Shown here: positions 11,029 to 23,981 of the stretch, in pieces
How the letters are laid out: each line of letters opens with the position of its first letter
Numbering within the stretch: the stretch's first letter is position 1
DNA from: Brucella oryzae
GTDB lineage: Bacteria > Pseudomonadota > Alphaproteobacteria > Rhizobiales > Rhizobiaceae
Assembly: GCA_012103035.1 (NCBI GenBank)
Contig: JAAVLL010000001.1
Location: 1,214,501-1,278,500, forward strand
DNA: 64,000 nt
Reading direction: 5' to 3'
Made by a program: the position numbers and the translations under genes
Notes under the pieces: generated by a model
What the model was told of the DNA's origin: nothing
The model's input: the letters and a program-made list of their open reading frames with translations, nothing else
Databases searched by the model: none

Positions 11029-11829
11029 TCAGGCCCTGCCGGTCAGGAGTTCACGGGTAGCCGCCGCAACATCAGCCTGGCGCATCAGGCTCTCGCCGAT
11101 GAGGAAGGTCCCGATTCCGGATTTTTCCAAACGCAGGCAATCTTCGTGTGTGAATATGCCGCTTTCACCAACCAGAACACGATCGGAAGGTGCCATTTTC
11201 GACAGACGTTCCGAAACGGCGAGATCAACCTCGAATGTGCGCAAATTGCGGTTATTGACGCCGAGTAGGCGGGATGAAAGCTTCAGCGCACGTTCCATCT
11301 CGGTTTCGTCGTGCACTTCGATGAGTGCGTCCATGCCAAGCTCGAATGCAGTTTCTTCCAACGCCTTTGCCAGATCGTCATCGACGCTTGCAAGAATGAT
11401 CAGAATGCAGTCAGCACCCCAGCTACGGGCTTCATGAACCTGATATGTATCGAACAGAAAATCCTTGCGCAGGGCCGGGAGATTGCAAGCGTTACGAGCT
11501 GCTGTCAGAAACTCCGGTGCTCCCTGAAAGGATGGCGTATCCGTCAGCACGGAGAGACATGCAGCACCGCCAGCCGCATAGGCTTTTGCGAGTGCTGGCG
11601 GATCGAAGTCCGGGCGGATAAGGCCCTTTGATGGGCTTGCCTTCTTGATCTCGGCGATCAGCGCGAATTCATTGGCAGCGCGTTTTGCCTCCAATGCTTT
11701 TAGAAAACCGCGCGGCGCTTCCTGATCCTGTGCACGTGCCTTCAAATCGGCGACGGTGCACTCGGTCTTGGCCGCGGCGATTTCTTCGCGCTTGTAAGCC
11801 TCGATCTTACGCAGAATGTCGGTGGACAT
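11029..11829 (-). CDS. trpC: Indole-3-glycerol phosphate synthase, intact
   Basis: TrpC is the (beta/alpha)8 enzyme that closes the indole ring of the tryptophan precursor. The frame is unbroken at 266 residues, starting [17 protein letters not shown]. Active-site segments visible are [17 protein letters not shown] (phosphate and substrate lysine), [29 protein letters not shown] and [13 protein letters not shown]. It lies 16 bases downstream of trpD and abuts moaC. TrpD-TrpC-MoaC-MoeA therefore look like one transcription unit, the arrangement usual in Rhizobiales. Confidence 0.97.
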   Translation of the reverse strand: MSTDILRKIEAYKREEIAAAKTECTVADLKARAQDQEAPRGFLKALEAKRAANEFALIAEIKKASPSKGLIRPDFDPPALAKAYAAGGAACLSVLTDTPSFQGAPEFLTAARNACNLPALRKDFLFDTYQVHEARSWGADCILIILASVDDDLAKALEETAFELGMDALIEVHDETEMERALKLSSRLLGVNNRNLRTFEVDLAVSERLSKMAPSDRVLVGESGIFTHEDCLRLEKSGIGTFLIGESLMRQADVAAATRELLTGRA

Positions 11830-11845
11830 GACTTAATCCTTTCCG

Positions 11846-12862
11846 TCAGGCCGCTTTGTCGTTCGAAACAGCAATCACTTTCTGCAAGACAGCAAGCGCT
11901 GCACCGCTGTCGATGGAGTGCGCCGCGAGTGCGATGCCTTCTTTCAGATCCTTCGCTTTGCCCGCAATGACGAGTGCCGCGCCCGAATTGAGCAGGACGA
12001 TGTCTCGATAGGCATTTTTATCGCCTTCAAGTACACCCAGAAGAGCTTTTGCGTTCAGCGAAGCTTCGCCACCCTTCAGTTCTGCCGGATCGCAACGACG
12101 GAGTCCAACTTCTTCCGGCGTGATTTCAAAGGTACGGATTTGACCATTTTCCAGAGCGGCAACTTGTGTCGTGCCCGCGGTGGTCATTTCGTCAAGCCCG
12201 TCGCCATAAACAACCCAAGCTGCTTCGGAGCCTAGTTCCTTGAGCACTTCAGCCAACGGTACGAGCCATTGCGGTGCAATACGCCAACAAGCTGACGCTT
12301 GACACTGGCCGGATTGGAAAGAGGGCCGAGGAGATTGAAAATGGTACGTGTTCCAAGTTCGACGCGGGAAGGTCCAACATGGCGCATGGCGGAATGGTGC
12401 ATCGGTGCAAACATAAAGCCGAGGCCGGCTTCGGTGATGCTGCGGCCGATGATATTCGCGTCCGCCTCGATATTGATGCCGAGCGCGGCCAGCGCATCGG
12501 CGGCACCCGAACGAGAGGAGAGGGCGCGGTTGCCGTGCTTGGCAACGGGGACACCGGCACCGGCGACAACAAACGCTGAGCAGCTTGAGACATTGTAGGA
12601 GCCGGATTGGTCTCCGCCGGTTCCAACGATATCGATTGCGTTGGCGGGTGCCGAAACTGCCAGCATTCGTGAACGCATGGACGCAACAGCACCGGCAATT
12701 TCCGATACGGTTTCCCCGCACGCGCAATGCCATCAACAATCCACCGATCTGCGATGGGGTTGCCTGTCCCGACATCATGATATCGAACGCGGCCCTGGAG
12801 TCCTGGAGCGAAAGCGGCTCGCCTGATGCGGCTTTCGCGATATAGGGTTTTAGATCAGCCAT
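11846..12862 (-). CDS. trpD: Anthranilate phosphoribosyltransferase (frameshifted)
   Basis: TrpD transfers phosphoribose from PRPP to anthranilate. The start is the ATG at 12860-12862 ([16 protein letters not shown]). The middle is in another frame: [18 protein letters not shown] (the glycine-rich PRPP loop), [18 protein letters not shown], and [17 protein letters not shown]. The frame shifts near 12712 (a G run in GCGGGGAAACC) and near 12265, after which the original frame resumes and runs to [11 protein letters not shown]. The 339-codon span is exactly the family length, so indels must balance. Confidence 0.94.
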   Translation of the reverse strand: MADLKPYIAKAASGEPLSLQDSRAAFDIMMSGQATPSQIGGLLMALRVRGNRIGNCRCCCVHAFTNAGSFGTRQRNRYRWNRRRPIRLLQCLKLLSVCCRRCRCPRCQARQPRPLLSFGCRRCAGRARHQYRGGREYHRPQHHRSRPRLYVCTDAPFRHAPCWTFPRRTWNTYHFQSPRPSFQSGQCQASACWRIAPQWLVPLAEVLKELGSEAAWVVYGDGLDEMTTAGTTQVAALENGQIRTFEITPEEVGLRRCDPAELKGGEASLNAKALLGVLEGDKNAYRDIVLLNSGAALVIAGKAKDLKEGIALAAHSIDSGAALAVLQKVIAVSNDKAA

Positions 12863-12880
12863 TTTGGATGTCCACCGTCC

Positions 12881-14761
12881 TTAAAACGCCAAAGCGTTGT
12901 TGATGACGGTCTGATTTATCTTCACCGGGTACTGCTTCTGCAATTCGCCGACGAGCTGTTCGAGAACATCATCCGAGAGCGAAGTCGCCAGATACTTTGC
13001 TGCTGTTCCGGAATAGCTTCCGGTCCGGCTCCTGCGGGTTCGGTTACTTCAACAACCTTGAACAGAATCTGGGCATCGTCCGAAGGCGCAGCCGCGCTAC
13101 CGGTGAACCCATTCGGCCCCGGAAAATCTGCGCTGCGGCAGCCGTTCCGATATCGGCATCATTGGTGGTACGGACAACGCCTCGCTTGGTCTGCTTCTCT
13201 ACGCCCAGTTCGGAAGCGATCGTGTCGAGTGTCGCACCGCCGTCGAGGCGCTTCTTGAGTTCTTCCACACGCTGGTTGAGACGCTTGACGGCCTCTTCAG
13301 CCTTCCATGCGGCTACAACCTTGTCCTTGACTTCATCAAGCGTACGGTCGCGTGCCGGGGTGATGCCATCAACCTGATACCAGAGATAGCCGATATTGCC
13401 CATGGTAAGGGCGTCGTTATCAAATCCCTGATCCGCCTGGAAGGCAGCGGACAGCAGTGCTTCGGAATTGGGTAACTGAACGGGATTGCCGGAAGGATCG
13501 TTGCCCTCCACATCAACGGCTTCCACCGTGACCGACTTGAGGCTCAGCTTCTTTGCTACATCGGCCATGGAAGCACCGTCAGAGCGTTCCTGCTCATAAG
13601 AGTCATGAATGCCGCTGATATTGCTTGCTGCGATATTGTTAGCAAGCGTGGTGCGAATTTCCCTTCAACTTCGGCAAGCGGCTTCACGTGTGCCGGCTCA
13701 ATCTGCGTCACGCGCAGGATAACGGGGCCAAAGCTGCCCTTGACGACCGGGCTCACGCCATTTTCCGACAGTGCAAAAGCTGCATCGGCAACGGCCTGAT
13801 CGGGAATAGCCGACTTCTCGAATGTGCCGAGTTTGAGATCGTCTTCCGTTTTGCCCTGTTCCTTGCCGATATCGACAAAGCTTGTTCCTGCGGCGATTTT
13901 CTTCTGGGCAGCTTCAGCCGCAGCGTCGTCGGCAAAGCTCAATTGTTCGATGGTGCGCTTTTCGACCGTGCTGAAGCGGTCCTTGTTCTTTCATAATATT
14001 CGTTGATTTCATCCTGCGTGACGGCAGACGGATCGGCAATATCCGCCGGTTCCAGCTTCACGTAGCTTATCTTCCGGTATTCCGGCGTTTGTACTCGTCC
14101 TTGTGCGCGTCAAAATAGGTCTTGAGCGCATCGTCGGACGGGGCGGGGATAGAATCGGCTTTTCAGCCTGAATAGTCACATAATCAACGCTGCGGGTTTC
14201 GCCCTGATAAAGGGCCAGCGCCTTCAATGCCGCATTCGGGAGCTTGATGCCATCGGTTGCCGCTTCCACGATTTGCTGGCGGCGGGCGACTTTCGCCCGA
14301 TTATCGAGATAATCCTGTGCGCGGATGCCCGACTGGCGAAGCACTGCATCGAACTGCGCGCGATTGAAGTTGCCGCTTGCATCGTGGAAGGCGGGATCTT
14401 CACCGGTCAGCCGGGCAATTCCGTCCTTGGAAAGACCAAGCTGCATATTCCGCGCAGCTTCATCCAGGACCACTCCGGCGGCGAGCTGGGCGAGCACCTG
14501 GTTTTCGACGCCGAGCGCCTGGGCCTGTTCACGCGTCAGACGCTGGCGAAACTGCTGTGACAGACGCATCATCTGTTGCTCGTAGGCGAAACGATAATCG
14601 GTGGCGCTTACTTCGGAACCGCCAGCCGTCAAGGCCGCGTTGCCTGACAAGCCACCGCGAAAGACATCGGAGATGCCCCAGATCGCAAAGCTCAGTACAA
14701 GCAGGCCAAGCAGAAGTTTGGCGACCCAGGATTGAGCGGCGGAGCGCAGGCTGTCGAGCAT
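12881..14761 (-). CDS. ppiD: PpiD-like periplasmic peptidyl-prolyl isomerase/foldase (multiple frameshifts)
   Basis: Membrane-anchored SurA/PpiD-type folding factor. The start is the ATG at 14759-14761 (MLDSLRSAAQSWVAKLLL), followed by one membrane anchor (about residues 15-35, LLLGLLVLSFAIWGISDVF) and a SurA_N-type helical domain. A parvulin-like region (FADDAAAEAAQKKIAAGTSF..LGTFEKSAIPDQAV) precedes a C-terminal SurA_N-like half. Breaks occur near 14160, 14080, 13990, 13600, 13120 and 13010. The corrected C-terminus reads QTVINNALAF with the stop at 12881-12883, giving about 628 residues, usual for the family. The 16-18 base gap to trpD suggests co-transcription. The gene is divergent from tpiA. 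Confidence 0.88.
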
Positions 14762-14980
14762 TGGAAACCCTTCAAGAATAAATCGAAGCTCGGCTTATAT
14801 AGATAGAGCCAGTCACGGGATAACCTCAAGCCATCCCTATATGCAAGGTCTCATTGCATGTAGGCACTCAAGAACATTTGCATTGCGGCACGAATACGCT
14901 TAGTCAGTGGCAAATTTTGGCGCTGGTCCGATCTTGCGAGGTGGCCGCGTCTGCTGTTTTGAACAGGTGAGGAGAATGAA

Positions 14981-15744
14981 ATGACTCCGGGAATCCGTCC
15001 GCTGGTTGCTGGCAACTGGAAGATGAATGGTACAGGAGAATCCTGACCGAATTGCGTGCGATTGCTGCTGGTCTAAGCTCTGATCTTGGTCGCAAGCTCG
15101 ATGCAGTTATCTGTGTGCCGGCGACACTTCTTTCTCGTGCAGCGGAAACACTTGAAGGCGAAACCGTTGGTCTTGGCGGACAGGACGCTCACCATAAAGT
15201 GTCCGGCGCGCATACGGGCGATATTTCTGCGGCGATGCTCAAAGAGGCAGGCGCCACACATGTCATCATCGGCCATTCCGAGCGTCGGACTGACCATAAT
15301 GAAAGCAATGATGCCATTCGTGCCAAGACCGAAGCCGCATGGGCTGCCGGACTGACCTCTATCGTTTGCGTTGGCGAAACCGCCGATGAACGCAAGGCAG
15401 AGCGCACGCTGGACGTGATCGGCACGCAGCTTGCCGGTTCCTTGCCGGATGGTGTCGATGCTGAGAATACGATCATCGCCTACGAGCCGGTTTGGGCAAT
15501 CGGCACGGGGCTGACGCCGACTGTGCAGGATGTACGCGCCGCGCATGCCTTCATGCGCGAGCAGCTGACCGAACGTTTCGGTTCAAAGGGCGCGCATCTT
15601 CGCCTGCTTTACGGCGGCTCGGTCAAGCCTTCGAATGCGATGGAATTGCTCGGTGTTGCCGATGTCGATGGCGCGCTTGTCGGCGGTGCGAGCTTGAAGG
15701 CAACCGACTTTCTCGCCATATGCGAAACCTATCGTAATTTGTAA
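14981..15744 (+). CDS. tpiA: Triosephosphate isomerase (one frameshift)
   Basis: TpiA interconverts dihydroxyacetone phosphate and glyceraldehyde 3-phosphate. The start is the ATG at 14981 after GGTGAGGAGAATGAA (a strong ribosome binding site). NWKMN holds the catalytic lysine, GHSERR the histidine electrophile, [10 protein letters not shown] the glutamate base, and LLYGGSVKP the phosphate loop. One C is missing from TCCCTGACC near 15035. The corrected length of about 254 residues matches the family. The 219-base gap to the divergent ppiD should hold the promoters. Confidence 0.96.
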
Positions 15745-15845
15745 CCGGCACATCGCGTCTGTCTATCTTGGTCTCGGGGCTTGGATTATCGGACAATAGC
15801 GTGTAAAGAGCCGCTCTAGTTTTAGGGATATAAAGACCGTAACCC

Positions 15846-16309
15846 ATGCAGACCGTAATCATTGTCATTCACTTGTTGATCGTGCTGGCGCTTGTCGGCG
15901 TTGTGCTTATCCAGCGTTCGGAAGGCGGCGGCCTTGGCATTGGCGGTGGTTCGGGGTTCATGACGGCTCGCGGCGCGGCGAACGCGCTCACCCGCACGAC
16001 AGCCATTCTTGCGATCGGTTTTTCGCGACCTCGCTTATTCTCGGTATCATGGCGCGCTACAGCGAAAAGCCAACCGACATTCTCAATCGTATTCCGGCGG
16101 CAACCGGTAGCCAGACTGCTCCGGCGGGCGGCAATGGCGGCGGTATTCTTAACCAGCTGGGTGGTGAGTCCTCGCGTCCTGACGCTAATAAGACAGCACC
16201 GGCAGCTCCGGGCAGCGCTACAGCACCGGCAACGCAGCCCGATGCTACTCAACCGCAGGCTCCGGTCGTTCCGGAAACGCCGGCCAATCCGGTCCCAAGC
16301 TCTCAGTAA
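15846..16309 (+). CDS. secG: Preprotein translocase subunit SecG (one frameshift)
   Basis: SecG is the small accessory subunit of the SecYEG channel. The start is the ATG at 15846 (MQTVIIVIHLLIVLALVGVV, first membrane helix), followed by the conserved LIQRSEGGGLGIGGG loop and a second helix (FFATSLILGIMARY) after the break. A T is missing from a T6 run near 16020. The C-terminus is a long Pro/Ala/Gln-rich extension of about 70 residues, common in Rhizobiales SecG. A terminator follows at once, and tpiA lies 101 bases upstream in the common tpiA-secG-pyrG order. Confidence 0.93.
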
Positions 16310-16334
16310 AAAGTGAGCTAAATGAGCACAATGC

Positions 16335-16366
16335 GAAGCCGGCCCTAGAGGCCGGTTTTCTTTTGT
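16335..16366 (+). terminator. Rho-independent terminator after secG
   Basis: CCGGCC (16339-16344) pairs with GGCCGG (16350-16355) around a 5-base loop, followed by TTTTCTTTT. It ends the tpiA-secG unit. Confidence 0.85.
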
Positions 16367-16539
16367 TAACCGTAGAGTCGCAAAGTGTTGCAACCAGGCA
16401 ATACGCTGCTGCGAATCGTATTGCAGAATGATGGCAGCGAATTGAGAACCTGATGGCTTTGCAGTAAGGAGAGCGAAAGTCTGATCGCACCACTGCGATA
16501 GGTGTTTCTCCCTTGTGCTTGAATTTTCGGGAACCGACC

Positions 16540-17231
16540 ATGTTTTCACGCCGTATTCTGATGGCAGGTATTGCTAGTCTCTGCATTGGAGCAACCGCTC
16601 CGGCATTTGCAGCCTCGCCGGTAAGCGCTGAAGCGCAGCTCAATGAGGCCGCCGCATCCGTTCAGCAGGTTGCACTTTCAAGCGACGCCAAGGCTAATCC
16701 TGAAAAGCCGAAGAAGAAAAAGGCTTCCAATAGCAGCAATGCGGTTAAGGCTAACAAATACAATATTGATCCGAAATATCGTGCTCAGGAAGTCGCATTC
16801 AGCGGTTACAAGCCTGGGACCATTGTGATCGATCCTAAAACTATTTCCTTTACCTAGTCGAGACGTCAACGACTGCGCGCCGTTATGGTATCGCAGTCGG
16901 CAAGGTTGGTCTGGAATTCAAGGGTAAAGCTACAGTGAACGCAAAGCGTGAGTGGCCGCGCTGGATCCCAACGAAGGAAATGATAGAACGAAATCCAGCC
17001 CATTATGCGCGATTCAAGAACGGCATGGATGGCGGCCCGGGTAACCCGCTTGGTTCGCGCGCCATGTATCTCTTCCAGGGCAACAAGGACACCTATATCC
17101 GCATTCACGGAACGGTACAGCCATGGACCATCGGCAGCTCGGCTTCGAACGGCTGCTTCCGTATGACGAATGACGATGTGTTGGATCTTTATGATCGGGT
17201 CGGTCTGGGCACCGAAGTGGTTGTTCTCTGA
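16540..17231 (+). CDS. L,D-transpeptidase (ErfK/YbiS/YcfS family), exported (one frameshift)
   Basis: These cysteine enzymes form 3-3 crosslinks in peptidoglycan or attach outer-membrane proteins to it. The start is the ATG at 16540 (MFSRRILMAGIASLC), a signal peptide ending near AFA-AS (residue about 27). A lysine-rich linker (PEKPKKKKASN) precedes the catalytic domain. The YkuD signature is split as IRIHGT and SSASNGCFRM, the Cys being the nucleophile. A T is missing near 16851 (TCCTTTTACC), so the printed frame stops early at 16857 although the rest reads on as YLVETSTTARRYGIAVGKVG. About 230 residues is normal. Rhizobiales usually carry several paralogues, so no specific symbol is assigned. 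Confidence 0.9.
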
Positions 17232-17252
17232 TCTGTAAATGACTATGTGAAT

Positions 17253-17285
17253 ATGGCCGGGCTTGCGGGCTCGGCCTTTTCTTTG
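17253..17285 (+). terminator. Rho-independent terminator after the L,D-transpeptidase gene
   Basis: GGCCGGGC pairs with GCTCGGCC (one mismatch) around a short loop, followed by TTTTCTTT at 17277-17284. Confidence 0.8.
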
Positions 17286-17381
17286 TGTTTGTCACTATTC
17301 TTGCAGGTGGAAGCTGTGGATTTCGAGCTTCGACATGGCTTTATGTGAATAGGGTCGCTAGAGAGTACAGACCTATTCGCT

Positions 17382-17409
17382 CCGGTGTTTCTGGCACCGG
17401 TTTTTCTTT
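17382..17409 (+). terminator. Second terminator-like hairpin upstream of pyrG
   Basis: CCGGTG (17382-17387) and CACCGG (17395-17400) form a perfect 6-bp stem with a 7-base loop, followed by TTTTTCTTT. No open reading frame with a convincing start lies between this hairpin and the previous terminator, so it may end a short non-coding transcript or back up the first terminator. Confidence 0.6.
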
Positions 17410-17493
17410 GTGCAACGACGATTACCGCCTGTCTTCGGTGAAAAACACAGCCGGGGTGCATTTTTTGTGGCGGAATCAATCAAGAAAGTCTAA

Positions 17494-19132
<1,639 letters not shown>

Positions 19133-19138
19133 AACTCT

Positions 19139-19166
19139 AGCGCGCCTTTCGGGGCGCGTTTTCGTT
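19139..19166 (+). terminator. Rho-independent terminator after pyrG
   Basis: CGCGCC (19141-19146) and GGCGCG (19153-19158) form the stem with a 6-base loop, followed by TTTTCGTTTCG. Confidence 0.8.
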
Positions 19167-19252
19167 TCGTCTTTCAGACTGCGGTCTTGTTTTCGAGCCT
19201 CCTTTACGCCAGATAAGGTGCCTGCAAGGCATTCAGTATCGAGGTTCACGTC

Positions 19253-20084
19253 ATGGCGACTGCCAATTCATCCGTAAAATCGGAAATGTTACTTTTTCAA
19301 ACAGTGCGCCATTCGCTCTGATTGCGGGTCCGTGCCAGATGGAAACGCGTGAACACGCTTTCGATATGGCAGGCCGCCTCAAGGAAATGACCGATAAGCT
19401 CGGCATCGGCCTTGTCTATAAATCCAGCTTCGACAAGGCCAATCGTACCTCCTTGAAGGCTGAGCGCGGAATCGGCCTCGAAAAGGCAATGGAAGTTTTG
19501 CCGATCTCAAGAAGGAGTTCGGCTTTCCCGTTCTGACGGATATCCATACCGAAGAGCAATGTGCCGAAGTTGCGCCTGTGGTTGATGTCCTGCAAATTCC
19601 GGCATTCCTCTGCCGCCAGACCGATCTGCTGATTGCTGCCGCAAAGACCGGACGTGTCGTGAACGTCAAGAAGGGCCAGTTTCTGGCACCGTGGGACATG
19701 AAGAATGTTCTTTCCAAGATTACGGAAAGCGGTAATCCGAATGTTCTTGCGACTGAACGCGGTGTTTCATTCGGTTATAATACGCTTGTTTCCGATATGC
19801 GTTCCTTGCCGATCATGGCCGGTCTTGGTTCGCCAGTTGTTTTCGATGCGACTCACTCCGTGCAGCAGCCGGGCGGGCAGGGTGGCTCGACAGGTGGACA
19901 GCGTGAATTTGTGGAAACGCTGGCTCGGGCGGCAGCTGCCGTCGGTGTTGCAGGGTTCTTTATCGAAACACATCAAGACCCGGACAACGCACCATCCGAT
20001 GGCCCGAACATGGTTCCTGTGGATAAAATGCCCGCGCTTCTCGAAAAGCTCATGGCTTTTGATCGTATTGCAAAAGGGCTTTAA
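19253..20084 (+). CDS. kdsA: 3-deoxy-8-phosphooctulonate (KDO-8-P) synthase (two frameshifts)
   Basis: KdsA condenses arabinose 5-phosphate with PEP to make the KDO precursor for the lipopolysaccharide core. The start is the ATG at 19253 (MATANSSVK). Conserved segments are [65 protein letters not shown] and [18 protein letters not shown]. Single bases are missing near 19284 (an A run) and near 19497 (a T run). The corrected length is 277 residues, the usual value. PEP comes from enolase, encoded next. Confidence 0.96.
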
Positions 20085-20132
20085 ACAGTTCTCGAAGAAT
20101 TTAAAGGGCGGGGATTTTCCTCCGTTTTGTTT

Positions 20133-20242
20133 CGTCAGAGCGGTTCCGATTCTAACAGAATCGCTGGAACCGCTCTGACGAATTGTTTTGCCGCATTATC
20201 CTACGCAAAACCGCTTCGCACTTTTGCTGGAAATGCTCCAAG
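20133..20242. repeat. Palindromic intergenic repeat between kdsA and eno
   Basis: CGTCAGAGCGGTTCC (20133-20147) is an exact inverted repeat of GGAACCGCTCTGACG (20166-20180). The inner GATTCT/AGAATC also pairs, leaving a 3-base loop and a 3-base bulge, so the hairpin has 21 bp. It is followed by TTTTGC..GCAAAACCGCTTCGCACTTTTGCTGGAAATGC, a segment with its own TTTTGC/GCAAAA pairing and a degenerate relative at 8241-8296. This has the look of the dispersed palindromic elements common between genes in Brucella and Ochrobactrum. Confidence 0.75.
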
Positions 20243-20365
20243 GCTTAAAACTGGGCCGGTGCATAATCTTTTCTGAAATGTCTGCAAACTTTCAGGATTA
20301 TGCGCTATGAAATGACCGCATCGGATTTGTTAAGTGCCTCGCGGATATGGCGGGGCAATCTATAG

Positions 20366-21655
<1,290 letters not shown>

Positions 21656-21670
21656 TCTTTTCTGAGAGCC

Positions 21671-21701
21671 ATAAAAGGCGGGCTTCGGTCCGCCTTTTTC
21701 G
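21671..21701 (+). terminator. Rho-independent terminator after eno
   Basis: AAAAGGCGG and CCGCCTTTT pair across a GCTTCGGT loop region, followed by TTCGTTTC. Confidence 0.85.
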
Positions 21702-21850
21702 TTTCAGCATTATGTCCTCAGATATCCGAGCATTTGACCCTATATAATTATATTGATATCAATATTGTTGCATTGGTGTTCGAACCAATGAGGGAACGGC
21801 TTGAAACGCAACTGACGAAGCCGTGGGCGGATCTGTCAACGGGAGAGAAA

Positions 21851-22203
21851 ATGGCTTACATTGAAGGATTTGTCGTCGCGGTTCCCAAGGCGAACAAGGA
21901 ACTCTATCGCAAGCATGCCGCGGAAGCGGCTGTATTATTCAAAGAGTTTGGTGTGACGCGCATGGTTGAAGCATGGGGAGATGACGTGCCGGAAGGCAAG
22001 GTTACCGATTTTCGCCGTGCAGTTAAGGCGGACGAAGACGAGGAGGTTGTGTTCTCCTGGTTTGAATATCCCGACAAAGCAACGCGCGATGCTGCAAACA
22101 GCAAGATGATGAGCGACCCGCGTATGAAGGCGATGGGGAGCGGATGCCATTTGATGGCAAGCGCATGATTATGGGCGGGTTTTCTACGATTGTTGACGTT
22201 TGA
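21851..22203 (+). CDS. DUF1428 family protein (one frameshift)
   Basis: A small cytoplasmic alpha/beta-barrel-like protein of unknown function, conserved in proteobacteria. The start is the ATG at 21851 (MAYIEGFVVAVPKANKELY) after GGGAGAGAAA, a good ribosome binding site; the frame is open further upstream but those codons do not look conserved. Family features are FGVTRMVEAWGDDVPEGKVTD and FSWFEYPDKATRDAAN. One G is missing from ATGGGGGAGCGG near 22137. The corrected tail is ERMPFDGKRMIMGGFSTIVDV, giving 118 residues, the usual family length. No functional assignment is possible. Confidence 0.85.
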
Positions 22204-22458
22204 ACCCTTCAGGCATTTTCATGCCGACAAGAGAGAACGGTTTGTCTTTATGACGAGCCGTTCTCGATTCTCGTCTGAACGGGACAGCTCCTTCCATACT
22301 GGCTTTACTCGCCCGGCGTTTACAAAATCAGGATACCCGCTCCCGACATCGCCCTGTGGTAAATCTCTGTTAAGCAAAATAATGCTTCATGGTGAAATTC
22401 GGATTGACGCTCTTATCAGGATTCGTCGCAACTCCGAATATCCGGGAAGGAAGTCGAA

Positions 22459-22788
22459 ATGTGGACCAAGCAGAAGCGTAAATCGATCCGTGGGCGGTTT
22501 GTGTTGCCCATTCTGACGGCTGCGTTTCTAAGCTATTTCGGCTTTCATGCCTATCACGGCGAATTCGGCCTCTATTCCCGTATCCAGCTTGAAGAACAAA
22601 AGAGCCTTCTGACCAAACAGCTCGAACAGGTAACAGCAGACCGCACTGCGCTCGAAAAGCGAGTCGCACTTTTGCGTGATGGCTCTATCGAGAAGGATAT
22701 GCTTGACGAGCAGGCACGCAGGGCGCTTAATCTCTCCCATCCCGACGAGGTGACAATTATCACCTCCAGGGAAGATAGATCGAATTAA
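22459..22788 (+). CDS. ftsB: FtsB/DivIC-family septum formation initiator, intact
   Basis: A bitopic cell-division protein that bridges FtsQ and FtsL in the divisome. The start is the ATG at 22459 (MWTKQKRKSIRGRF), 109 residues, unbroken. A short cytoplasmic basic N-terminus precedes one membrane helix (about residues 14-30, VLPILTAAFLSYFGFHAY). A coiled coil follows at about residues 40-75 (LEEQKSLLTKQLEQVTADRTALEKRV). The C-terminal LDEQARRALNLSHPDEVTII is the conserved DivIC motif. It lies upstream of pdhA, the usual order from Sinorhizobium to Brucella. Confidence 0.93.
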   Translation: MWTKQKRKSIRGRFVLPILTAAFLSYFGFHAYHGEFGLYSRIQLEEQKSLLTKQLEQVTADRTALEKRVALLRDGSIEKDMLDEQARRALNLSHPDEVTIITSREDRSN

Positions 22789-22923
22789 CCGAAATCCAGT
22801 TAATTGTCTTTTGTGGTATGTTTTAAGGGCTTGGCGACATAGCAGCTATGCTCTGAGCGCATATTGTATCTTGTGGTATGCCCGTATAACGTCACAATAG
22901 AACGACAATTTAGGGAGCGAGAT

Positions 22924-23963
22924 ATGGCACCGAGGGCTAAAAGTCGCCTGCCGGCAAAACGCAGGCGACTTCTGTGACTGCACCCAAGGCACCTGCGCCT
23001 GCAAATTTCGATAAGAAGCAGGAGCTGGACGCTTATCGCGAAATGCTGTTGATCCGGCGTTTCGAAGAAAAGGCCGGCCAGCTTTACGGCATGGGCTTCA
23101 TTGGCGGTTTCTGTCACCTTTATATCGGCCAGGAAGCCGTAGTGGTCGGCATGCAGATGGCGCTGAAGGAAGGTGATCAGGTTATCACCGCCTATCGCGA
23201 TCATGGTCATATGCTTGCAGCGGGCATGAGCGCGCGTGGCGTTATGGCTGAACTGACCGGACGTCGCAGCGGCCTTTCCAAGGGTAAAGGCGGCTCCATG
23301 CACATGTTCTCCAAAGAGAAGAACTTCTACGGCGGTCACGGTATCGTTGGTGCGCAGGTTTCGCTTGGCACAGGCCTTGCGTTCGCGAATCGTTATCGCG
23401 ACAACGACAATGTAACGCTGACCTATTTCGGCGATGGCGCTTCCAATCAGGGGCAGGTCTACGAAAGCTTCAACATGGCGTCGCTGTGGAAGCTGCCGGT
23501 AGTCTACATCATCGAAAACAACCGCTATGCCATGGGCACATCGGTTTCGCGCTCCTCCGCTGAAACTGATTTCTCGAAGCGCGGTCTTTCTTTCAATATT
23601 CCGGGTATTCAGGTGGACGGCATGGACGTTCGTGCGGTCAAAGCTGCTGCCGATCTGGCCGTGGAATGGACCCGCTCCGGCAAGGGACCGATCATTCTCG
23701 ACATGCAGACCTATCGTTACCGCGGTCACTCCATGTCGGACCCGGCAAAGTATCGCTCGAAGGAAGAAGTGCAGAAGATGCGCTCCGAACATGATCCGAT
23801 CGAGCAGGTCAAGCAGCGTCTGATCGACAAGGGTTGGGCAACCGAGGAAGAGCTGAAGGAAATCGACAAGGACGTCCGCGACATTGTCGCTGATTCTGCT
23901 GATTTCGCTCAAAACGATCCGGAGCCGGATGCATCCGAGCTCTACACGGATATTCTGCTCTAA
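22924..23963 (+). CDS. pdhA: Pyruvate dehydrogenase E1 component, alpha subunit (one frameshift)
   Basis: The alpha subunit of the thiamine-dependent E1 that decarboxylates pyruvate. The ATG at 22924 (MAPRAKS) follows GGGAGCGAGAT. One base is missing near 22953, after which the frame reads KTQATSVTAPKAPAPANF and runs unbroken to 23963. Thiamine pyrophosphate binding is shown by YFGDGASNQGQVYES..IENNRYAMGTS, and the phosphorylation-loop-like YRYRGHSMSDPAKYRSKEE is present. About 346 residues matches the family. It is the first gene of pdhA-pdhB-pdhC, with an 18-base gap to pdhB. Confidence 0.96.
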
Positions 23964-23981
23964 TTCCAGGAAGGTGTTGTC

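Noticed and set aside
20107..20131. Terminator directly after kdsA
   Set aside because: The stem CGGGGA/TCCTCCG is imperfect, with a bulge; the T-rich tail is suggestive, but I could not separate it from chance next to the palindromic repeat.
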